From assembly GCA_003550325.1 (NCBI GenBank), contig QKWP01000578.1:1-64000 (forward strand): a stretch of 64,000 nt of DNA. Reading direction: 5' to 3'. The DNA comes from Gigaspora rosea (taxonomy: Eukaryota; Glomeromycota; Glomeromycetes; Diversisporales; Gigasporaceae). Of this stretch, positions 56,481 through 64,000 are shown piece by piece. Every line of letters begins with the position of its first letter. The stretch's first letter is position 1. The notes beneath the pieces are model-generated. The model did not search any database. It worked only from the letters and a program-made list of their open reading frames with translations, and had not been told where the DNA came from. Position numbers and translations under genes: made by a program.

Positions 56481-56509
56481 AATTTGGTGAATACAGATAA
56501 TTTGGTGAA

Positions 56510-56820
56510 TTTTAATATTCCTTATCTAATGATCAGAATTGAACAATTTTATATCTTTCAATCCGTCTTGATAAAACAAATTGGATGGTACCAAGCTCGC
56601 CTGGTTCTGTACACTGGGTCACAAGATATTTATTATTTGTCATATTTACACTTTGTTAAAATACCCCCAAGAATCATTATTATGCAATATAGTAATTGTG
56701 TATATTTTGTAATCTAGTGATCAGAATTGGATAAACTTTATATTATTTGATTCATCTCATCAAGATAAATTGAATAGCATAAAAATTATTCAATTCTTAC
56801 TACTGGATCATACAAAATAC
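56510..56820. repeat. Two decayed ATCAGAATTG palindromes
   Basis: The segments 56525-56640 and 56709-56815 follow the pattern of the short palindrome in element X: CTAGTGATCAGAATTGGATA, ATTTGATTCATCTCATCAAG centre, then inverse. They are older copies. Confidence 0.55.
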
Positions 56821-57177
56821 TATAAATTTGCAAAATTACCTCTATCTCTCTAAAATTAAGCTTTTTGATACAATTTATAATCTATTTAATGTCATATTAA
56901 AACAAGATGTTATATGACTATTTTTTTTATAAAATAATTCTAAATCATATATGAAGTTTAATACAAAAAATAAAAATTTTTTTAATATTTAAATAAAAAA
57001 GTTTTTATATTAGTTATATTAATTTCACCAAATTACTACTTTTTACCTTATGTATAATTATGCTCTGAACAACTTTATTTAGACTATAAAGTAGGTTATC
57101 TTGTAAGAATAATGAGTTATCTATATACTAAAGTTAAAATTTCTGGTTTGTAATATAAAACCCTTTTTTGACAAGAT

Positions 57178-57572
57178 AACTTGCTTTGGACCTTTAAGTA
57201 AACTTGTTTGGTAGTTATTTCTACTTGTACTAGAATTAAAATACGTGAAAAATGTGTTAAAAGTTAGGGCGCTAACATTTATTAGGTAATATTTTAGGGG
57301 GGAAGAGGGTCAAGAAAAATCTTACCTTAGTTAAATTTGATTGGCTAAAATTCTATTTATAGATTTTACCTGGAGATGGGTAAGCCCCTATAGTAAATAG
57401 ATATTAAGTAATAAATGTTAGCACCCTTAGAAAAAAAATTTTTTTGGAAACAAAATTTTATTTAACTTTAAACACATTTTTTACTTAGTAAAAGGTCTAA
57501 AAAAATGCATTTGATCTTAATACAAATAGAATTACCCTAAACAAGTTTACTTAAAGGCCAAAGCAGGTTAGA
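57178..57572. mobile_element. Foldback with nested MITE
   Basis: Outer arms CTTTGGACCTTTAAGTAAAC (57183-57202) and GTTTACTTAAAGGCCAAAG (57545-57563) mirror each other. Inside, GGGCGCTAACATTTATTA (57267-57284) mirrors TAATAAATGTTAGCACCC (57410-57427), a nested ~160-bp MITE-like unit. Confidence 0.6.
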
Positions 57573-57974
57573 CTACTCTAATTTAATTCTTTGTTTAATA
57601 TAACAAATTCAAAATTTTTTAAAAGGGATTTAAACAACTTATAATTAGATCCAGTTTTAGTCTCACCAGGATTTGAATAGGTCTGGTTTAGATTTGGTCC
57701 AGGAATTGGCCTCAGTTTAAAATTTAATTAAATCAAATGATCTAGTTTGGGTTCAAATGAGCTAATTAGATTCAAATAAACCAAATTAGATCCAAATAAG
57801 CAAGAATTGGGTTCAAATAACCCTAAATTTGTTTTACTTAACCCCAAATTAATTGTTTTTTTCTATTTATTTTTTAATTTTATTTTATATAGTTGAACCT
57901 TCTTAATTCAGTATGCATAGTAAACAAGTTTTGTAAAGGTAAACTTCTTCAATGTTTTAGTGGACAAGTTATAT

Positions 57975-58262
57975 ATTAGCATTAAGAGGTTATCAGATTT
58001 GAATTATTATAAACTATTAGATTTATATAGCAGAAACAGACTTGGTAGATTAACTTTTATCAGATTTGGCAAGTTATTAGCTTTAACAGAATTGGTTTTG
58101 TGAGGTTCAACTGTGTTAGTATTAAGAGATTAACAAATTTGAAATTATTATAAACTATTAAATTCATATAGCAGAAATAGACTTGGTAGATTAACTTTTT
58201 ATCAGATTTGATAGGTTATCAGTTTTGATAGAATCAGTTTTGGAAGATTCAACTGTATTTAT
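57975..58262. repeat. ~140-bp direct tandem repeat, 2 copies
   Basis: ATTAAGAGGTTATCAGATTT (57981) recurs as ATTAAGAGATTAACAAATTT (58121). Both are followed by TATTATAAACTATTA, AGACTTGGTAGATTAACTTT and TTCAACTGT. Confidence 0.75.
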
Positions 58263-59541
58263 TTTTTATTAATCAAAATATTCATATTCAAGTTATCCAT
58301 TTTCATTTTTGGCAAAATATGCAATTTATATAACTAAAAAAATTGCCTTTTGCATATTTATAAAGCTTAGGCCATTTTTAGTTAATTTTTAAGTAGCATT
58401 ATTTCTTCTTACTTAATTGCCACTGAAAATTAAACAAGCCAATCACAATGCAGTATAGATGTGTGAAATAAAATTAGCCTTGCATAACCTTTGAAATGAA
58501 AATTATTTTTATTAATTACAGTAAATTAAAAAAAATAAAAAAATCCAACTGAATAACCTATATTTTCAGATCCCATGTAATGCTAAATAAAAAACCAACT
58601 TTGCATAGCTTTAAGCCTAATTTGATCAAATTTGAAATTATACTTTTGGAAGTTATTTCATATTTATATATAAAGTCTAATTTAGTAATGCTGAATAACT
58701 CTAATATAGATAGTTAATTTTGTATCAAATTCAACTTACAGATAGTATTCAGATCTGATTTAAGAAAAATTCAGATATTCAGTTATTAATTGAATATCTG
58801 ATTGTTATATTTACAAATTAAATATAAAACCAGATTAAATTTAATTTAAACCAGATATCCAGATGCATATTCAGATTTTATATAAATTATTCAATTATAG
58901 GCAGATGATTAAAATTGCTCTATAAAAATCTATAATATGAAATTATAATTTTTATTCATGTTAATATAATACTCTATTTATATTGATATAATACAATTAA
59001 TCATTTTAAGTATAAATTCTGCTAAGAAAAACCTGCAATCAGGCTTTTAACTATATTTTGTACTAGATAATCCATTTAATTAATTGTGATTGTGTTTAAT
59101 ACAATATATCAGATATAGTTGAAATCCTAATAAACAGGTTTTTTCTTAGCAAAACTCATAGAATAGCTTTTAATATCTTTATATTTGGCTTTGATTATTT
59201 CATTAAGAATGGCTGCAAGATATGTTATATTGCCAGGACCAGTATGATTATGTGTGGCATATAAAAAATATTGTCACTTATAATATTAGTCAGGAATTAT
59301 ATATTTAACAATTATATAAATTACAAATTTTAAAAATACTATATCGCAATAACTATCTGTTAAAGATTTCAGACAATAAAAAATATTATAATAGGAATGT
59401 ATAATAATCAATATTTGAAGACATTTTAAATTATATAGAAATTAAAAACATAATTCTTTCCAAAAATGAACAAACAAAAATTATTACTTCTTCTAAAATT
59501 AGTTTTTTAAAAATATTTAGTATAAGCAATATTAATAAAGT
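58263..59541. other. AT-rich non-coding DNA
   Basis: No gene is supportable. Some TCAGATATTCAG-type words occur around 58740-58870. Confidence 0.4.
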
Positions 59542-59543
59542 TA

Positions 59544-60076
59544 AGGGAGCATCCATAAATAACGTTATGTACCCCCTCATAGTAGCGTTGGACCCCCCTC
59601 TACTATATAAAACAAATTTTCAAAATCCGTATATTAATATATAAAATTTTACAAAAACTTGAATATATTATGATCCAGTGGTCCAATCTGGATGATTTTG
59701 GTACCATTCGATTCGTCTCTATGAGACGAATCTAATGGTACTAAAATCATTTCATTTGGATTACTGGCTCACGTTTTATTAACGAAATACTATTGGTTTT
59801 ATAGTAATTTTATAAGAAAACATAATAACCAATAGTATTTCGTTAATAAAACGTGACTCAGTGATCCAAATCAAATAAAATTGGTACCATTCGAATCCTC
59901 TCCTCGAGTCGATTCGAATGATACCAAAATCATCCAATTTGGACTACTGGATCAAGTTTCAGACAAATTTTAATAAAAAAATTGCGCTATGTTGGGAGGA
60001 CCTCCCCCTACATAGTGGAAAATCGTTATATTTTGGAGGACCCCCCTCAAACATAACGTTATTTATGGATGCCCCC
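59544..60076. mobile_element. MITE with GCATCCATAAATAACG ends and three internal palindromes
   Basis: The left end AGGGAGCATCCATAAATAAC and the inverted right end (GTTATTTATGGATGCCCCC) are flanked by TA. Inside are two TACCATTCGAT…ATCGAATGGTA-type palindromes (59660-59775, 59855-59955) and, between them, a larger one built around the palindrome near 59807. A truncated left end recurs at 60133-60200 and an internal part at 63420-63625. Confidence 0.7.
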
Positions 60077-60344
60077 TAAGAAAAGAAATCATACTTACTA
60101 CATTAAATGTGATTGTAGAAAATTTACAATACTTTAGTGGGCATCTATAAATAACTTTATATACCCCCTCATAGTAGCGCTTGACCTCCTCTACTATATA
60201 AAAAAATTTCATATGCTCCAATTTTTGGAATTGGACCTTTTTTTAGACCCTAAATTATATATCAGCTGATTATTTTATGCCCCAAAAATGGGTTATCAAC
60301 TGATCTTTTTTTTATTTCAAAACTATTTACAAAACAAATTTTAT

Positions 60345-60783
60345 ATATTCGGGCGTGTTAAACCAATTTCTCGTCCTTGAAACCAATTTGTTTTTTTTTG
60401 GAATTCAGTTAAGTAAGAATAGCCTTTATAAAATTGTATATAATGTACATTATAAATTAAATTAATTTTTATTTTAATATAGATTTAATATGACAACTAA
60501 CGATTCGTCTTAAACATATATTTCTGTTGAACAAACAGTTTTAATTTCAAACTATGCTCTAGAACAAGGGTTTGAGTGCGAAATCTATGAAATAAAGTAT
60601 AAGACAAAGAGAGGTCTTAACTGTCACCAAAGCATTGTACAAAAGTATAATATTTGTCACGAAGAATTATATGTATTACTATTAGAAGCAGTTAATTTAA
60701 AGGTAGGGTGTACAAATTTTCAATTTCATATAAAATTGATTGTAGATCAACTTTGTGTAACCAATTTACATGATATCATATGA
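60345..60783 (+). pseudogene. Decayed gene, second copy of the 19849 type, possible DNA-binding N-terminus
   Basis: A frame reading GRVKPISRP-stop-NQF at about 60352-60390 matches MNYRVEPIVRPWNP at 19849, with TGG changed to TGA. After an AT-rich intron-like gap ending ATATAG, an ATG at 60490 opens MTTNDSS, then TAA (60511-60513), then a long coding-like frame (SNYALEQGFECEIYEIKYK…) up to 60700. The segment N-Y-A-x-x-x-G-F resembles the start of FAR1/MULE-type DNA-binding domains, but this is weak. The frame runs into the TTAA-flanked element at 60701. Two stops and an insertion make it dead. Confidence 0.4.
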
Positions 60784-61416
60784 TTTACATATAAATATAA
60801 TATGATCTGACCAATCAATTCTTTGTACAACCTACAAAAATCATATACAGTCAACCCTCTATAAATGCAACTCGTAGGGACAAGCCTACAACGTGCATTT
60901 AGAGAGGTTTGCATTTAGAGTGAGCCAATTAAATTACAGCTTTAAAAATTTGATCAACAAGTTTGTGTAACTTCTACTGAAACTGTATAACCTATTTTAA
61001 ATACTAAAAATTTGATTGGCTACGTGCATTTAGGGAGGTTAGTGTAATATAAAATGTTATTCAAGAGAGAGTGCATTTACAGAATATAGAACGTGCATTT
61101 AGCACTAATAACATTTTATGGAATAAAAAAAAATATGCATTTAGAGAGGTATTGCATTTATGGAGGTTGCATTTATGGGAGTTCGACTGTAGTGTCCTAC
61201 AAAAATTTAATTATATGTAAAGTTGATTTTTTTTAAAGCAATGGATATTGCGCAACTTCATTATTATAAACAAACTATTTAAAACTACCTATTATATAAA
61301 TTTTATACAAATTGGTCAAGATTTTAAAAATTTATTAGAAGCATTTTTTTATTTACTATATAAAATTCCAATATACCACGTAGATCATATGAAAAATAAT
61401 CTACGCTCACCCTACC
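60701..61416. mobile_element. TTAA-flanked element inserted in the decayed gene
   Basis: The ends AGGTAGGGTG and, inverted, GGTAGGGTGAGCGTAGAT are flanked by TTAA (60697-60700 and 61417-61420). The interior resembles the MITE at 31564 (GATCATATG words near both ends). It was later interrupted by a pogo-type MITE (60848-61189); without it the element is ~370 bp, the same size as its sibling. Confidence 0.7.
60848..61189. mobile_element. pogo/Tigger-type MITE, TA target
   Basis: The 342-bp element starts CAGTCAACCCTCTATAAATG and ends with the inverse (CATTTATGGGAGTTCGACTG). It is flanked by TA (60846-60847 and 61190-61191). Internal GTGCATTTAGAGAGGTT words repeat several times in both orientations. 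Ends and target fit Tc1/mariner-pogo elements. Confidence 0.8.
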
Positions 61417-61522
61417 TTAAGAAGGATCTAATTTATATTATATATCGAAACTTGTTTTTTAATGTGTTATCGTGATTTAAGACCTGCTGTTAATAAAGAA
61501 ACACCATAATGTTGTGTAAAAA

Positions 61523-61752
61523 ATGGCAAAAGATCTTTGTAAAATTTTTGAGAAATGGCAAAATGATGAAAGCATTATATTAAAACTAAATGAATCCAAA
61601 TCATTACTTGAGAATATCGAAGATTTGTACTATGAGAATATGTTCAAAGGTGGAAGCAATTTTATCAACACGCATTAATTGCTGAAAAGTTATCAGAAGT
61701 GATTTTAGTCAGCAAGGGAATTGATTTGATTGATATTCCTGACAACTATTGA
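61523..61752 (+). pseudogene. Decayed coding fragment, helical C-terminus
   Basis: An ATG at 61523 opens MAKDLCKIFEKWQNDESIIL and continues through LLENIEDLYYEN. Then the coding frame shifts by one base near 61640 into VQRWKQFYQHALIAEKLSEV, ending IDIPDNY with TGA at 61750-61752. The helical composition is continuous across the shift, so a single indel broke one protein. It may be the C-terminal part of the gene starting at 60345. The family is not recognised. Confidence 0.4.
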
Positions 61753-61944
61753 TTTTTTTTAAAAAAGATTTTACATATGCTGCTTTTTTTAAGTATTATT
61801 GAGTTTTATTTTATTTGATTCATGAATTATAAATTCATTCCAAATATTATTATAGCTTGTAAACTAATCACGATTAGTTTAATTATCATTTTCTATAATG
61901 ATCGTGTATTTATTTGGATATATTGAGGGTATTTGATTTACATT

Positions 61945-62113
61945 ATTTAGAAAAAATATGAAAATGCTATCATTGATCTAAGAAATTAATTGATATTGAT
62001 CCAAACAACAAATATGCTATTCAATGATAGGCTTCTACTCGATATCTTAGTGCAAATTTGTTGTTAGGTTCAATATCTATCAGTTTCATAAATTCCCATG
62101 CTAAAATTAAATT
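61945..62113. pseudogene. Inverted pair of TPR-coding fragments
   Basis: On the minus strand (62113-62024) a frame reads LAWEFMKLIDIEPNNKFALRYR, then VEAYH-stop. On the plus strand (about 61950-62020) a matching module reads ENAIIDL and, after an indel, LIDIDPNNKYAIQ. Both match the I-D-P-N-N-x-x-A-L/I hallmark of TPR units, and the DNA is palindromic around 62022. An inverted duplication of a TPR segment is the simplest reading. Confidence 0.5.
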
Positions 62114-62278
62114 TTCCTTGAAATTTAAGAGCAGTTAACTAAATCTTCAAGTGCATATATATTCGTCATATTAATGCACATATTAAATGCATCGATCAAC
62201 TTATTTTTCAATAATTCATCACCCATATCATTACTAGTAGTCACTATTTATAAAGAATAACAGTATTAAAATTTCAAA

Positions 62279-63070
62279 TCAAACAAAAATATTAAATTTT
62301 CTGCTACTGAAATTCACTTCTATAGATCCAATCAATCTAATGCAAGGATATAAGATGCCTTTAAATATTGGAATGCAATACCTTGAAATTTGTTGTAGGC
62401 ATGATATGCATAATATAAACCAGAAAATTAAAGAATAACAATAACTACCTGGGCTTATACTATTTTTAGTATAGAATACGGTGTTATTTGTAAAGTTTAA
62501 ACAGCATTCCAATAGTATCGCCAGTAGGTCCGTAAGGATTACCTCTTTCTAAGCAGCAAACTAGCTTGCTATCATCTCCATGATAACCCCAGAAACCATC
62601 ATAAAATCCTATAAAGGGGAGTTGGAAAGTAAGTTGTGATCCAAAGATTTCTGACAGGTTTTACAAGAAAAGCCCGAAAAAGAACTACCAGAATTAAATG
62701 AAAATTCTCTTAACCAAAAACCACAAGAATTAACCCAACAATTAAAAGAATTAAAACAAAATCAGGTCGCTAATCAAGCCGACCACCATGGAACCGTTGC
62801 TCATTTGAAAAGTGCTTGGCGATTATGAATAAATATATGTTTAATATATTAAATAACAAAGGTTTAATTACCAGGCATTCCATTTAAGCTAACTATCTTT
62901 TCACAATAGCCAATTCCAAAAAGTTTTAAAAATTTGTTTTATTTTTGGAAAAATATATTTCAGCATACTTATTTTTTCCTTCGTCTATTATGCCAACTTC
63001 AACTTGCATTGCAGAATTGGATAATTTGCCCGTATTGCACCTGTTTCTTTCTGGCTTTCACCTAAATCTA
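62279..63070 (-). pseudogene. SPRY-domain pseudogene
   Basis: Minus-strand pieces follow SPRY order. GESQKETGAIRANYP is near 63060-63020. Then, after a frame change, EVGIIDEGKNKYAE and GIGYCEKIVSLNGMPG (to about 62863) with donor GTAATT. Then QLTFQLP…GFWGYHGDDSKLVCCLERGNPYGPTGDTIG (62645-62520), and after one extra base CCLNFTNNTVFYTKNSISPG. A donor GTAGTT follows, and finally IFKGILYPCI and GSIEVNFSSRKF. GYHGDD, YGPT…GDTIG and FYTKN are diagnostic of RanBPM-type SPRY domains, which mediate protein binding. At least three frame changes make the copy dead. TPR-like fragments follow downstream and a kinase fragment lies upstream. Confidence 0.75.
62658..62828 (+). CDS. Plus-strand exon-like ORF inside the SPRY pseudogene intron
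   Basis: After a good acceptor (TTTCTGACAG) an open frame of 56 codons runs to TGA at 62826-62828. It is Gln/Leu/Lys/Glu-rich with heptad-like spacing (ELTQQLKELKQNQVANQ), suggesting a coiled coil, and ends HHGTVAHLKSAWRL. It lies opposite a ~210-nt intron of the SPRY pseudogene. No start codon or upstream exon is visible. It could be an inserted gene fragment or a chance frame; its composition argues for the former. Confidence 0.35.
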   Translation, partial: VLQEKPEKELPELNENSLNQKPQELTQQLKELKQNQVANQADHHGTVAHLKSAWRL

Positions 63071-63101
63071 TGCATTTTAAAAAAAATTATATTAATTCAG
63101 A

Positions 63102-63187
63102 AATTTTGAAGTAGTTGTTAAACTTCCCTGCTTTGCATACTCTATAACAATTACGTAGTTATAATCTTTTGGGTTCTCGGTTATTCC
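63102..63187 (-). pseudogene. Protein-kinase hinge fragment
   Basis: The minus-strand frame reads GITENPKDYNYVIVIEYAKQ, then GSLTTTSKFLN-stop. This is the beta4-beta5/hinge segment of a protein kinase (Y-G-I-T-x-x-P…V-x-E-Y-A-x-x-G-S-L) as seen in the large tyrosine-kinase-like families of mycorrhizal fungi. Only ~29 codons remain, just upstream of the SPRY pseudogene. Confidence 0.6.
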
Positions 63188-63419
63188 TTTGCTTCGCTCC
63201 GAACAATACAACAAAGGGGTTATATATTAAAAATTACTTTTAGATCAAAAGGCTACACGATTTGTCAACTAACTGACGCACCTATTGATGATTTATGATA
63301 TGATTGGATATCAACTGATCGATGCATCTTATTGTGTAACTATAAATTTTGGGGTGCGTCAATGATCTGCAGATATTCCAAAAATCGGAGCATATGTTTC
63401 AAAATCTGTATATTTATAT

Positions 63420-63625
63420 CTAAAATTTTACAAAAACTTGAATATATTGTGACACAGTAATCCGATTTGGATGATTTAGGTACCATTTGATTCGTCTCAG
63501 TGAGATGAATCCAATGGTACCAAAATAATTTCATTTGGATCATTGGATCAATAGTTATTCACAAAAAAACTATTGATTTTATAATAATTTTATAAGAAAA
63601 CATAATAACCAATAGTATTTGGCCA
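63420..63625. repeat. Internal fragment of the 59544-type MITE
   Basis: TACAAAAACTTGAATATATTGTGACACAG and later words (shown here only in part) follow the order of 59640-59830, including the palindrome TACCATTTGATTCGTCTCAG…GGTACC and AACCAATAGTATTTGG. The terminal GCATCC ends are missing. Confidence 0.6.
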
Positions 63626-63659
63626 ATAACTTTTGGAATATCTAGTAGCATTTGTGGTG

Positions 63660-63905
63660 AATCATCAGCAAAAATACATATGCATAAACTTTTGCAAGTT
63701 TTTATAGTATGTAAGAAAATTATAATATTTAGTATAAAATTGTATAAATTTTACGATATATAAGAAATCATAAATTTACATAAAAATTTTTTATAAGTTT
63801 ACGATTTTCTTATAGTGTGCAAGAAAATTGCACACTATAAGAAAATCATAAACTTACATAAAATTTTACATAAATTTATGATTTTCTTACAATGTGTAAA
63901 AAAAT
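63660..63905. repeat. Cluster of hairpins around TTTCTTATAGTGTG
   Basis: A perfect hairpin with 20-bp arms (63803-63822 and 63828-63847; GATTTTCTTATAGTGTGCAA) extends to about 30 bp with one mismatch. It is flanked by further copies of ATAAGAAAATCATAAACTTA-type words in both orientations. Confidence 0.75.
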
Positions 63906-64000
63906 AAAAAAAACATTTTATACCAATTTTAATTTTTGCATTTTTCCAAGTTTTGAAATAATTTCAAATTATTTCAAAAATTTTTTTTTTAAAAAAAAAA

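Noticed and set aside
61248..61475. 75-codon open frame
   Set aside because: Most of it lies inside the TTAA-flanked element and crosses its right end, so it is a chance fusion.

Overview
The window looks like an AT-rich, draft-quality fungal nuclear contig (two single N positions, 18575 and 21728). The best fit is an arbuscular mycorrhizal fungus (Glomeromycotina). That placement is inference. It rests on extreme AT content, short GT...AG introns (mostly 55-270 nt, donors GTAAGT or GTATGT), secreted and membrane proteins of unknown family, a kelch-repeat single-pass receptor-like protein, and decayed kinase/SPRY/TPR modules of the kind amplified in these fungi. There is no bacterial-style operon, rRNA gene or CRISPR array.

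Layout. 1-5.8 kb: mostly empty DNA with one small secreted-protein gene (2854-3273). 5.8-9.9 kb: a decayed host exon split by a hAT-like element with a near-perfect 8-bp target duplication, flanked by two GGGTC-word tracts. 10-14.6 kb: a degenerate ~105-bp repeat field, a TA-flanked miniature element, and a 1.04-kb tRNA-headed retroposon with a perfect 12-bp target duplication. 14.9-32 kb: a dense nest of foldback elements. A ~9.2-kb giant inverted-repeat element (17.8-27.0 kb) contains an unusual satellite whose ~163-bp monomers alternate in orientation (327-bp period). A 5.3-kb retroposon-like insertion with a 16-bp target duplication and a decayed ~700-codon ORF sits inside that satellite. 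32.7-48.4 kb is the gene island: a probable GPI-anchored secreted protein, the kelch membrane protein, and three paralogous two-TM membrane proteins (A on the minus strand, B and C on the plus strand; B carries a one-base frameshift). 48.9-51.8 kb: two hAT-type MITEs with exact 8-bp target duplications and a second copy of the alternating satellite. 52-59.5 kb: pyrimidine-rich and A-rich blocks, exon-like tandem repeats and more foldbacks. 59.5-64 kb: palindromic MITEs, a decayed gene carrying a TTAA-flanked element that itself carries a pogo-type MITE, and a broken kinase/SPRY/TPR locus.

Functionally, all intact genes encode exported or membrane proteins, so the gene island is a cell-surface cluster in a transposon-rich neighbourhood. 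A, B and C share exon phases, an N-terminal K-T/I-E-P motif, a cysteine-bearing lumenal domain, a Gly-rich second TM helix followed by an I-x-P-W/F-G motif, and a C-terminal coiled-coil-like segment. They are one locally duplicated family of unknown function. All splice models, target duplications and translations were derived by eye. No database search was run.
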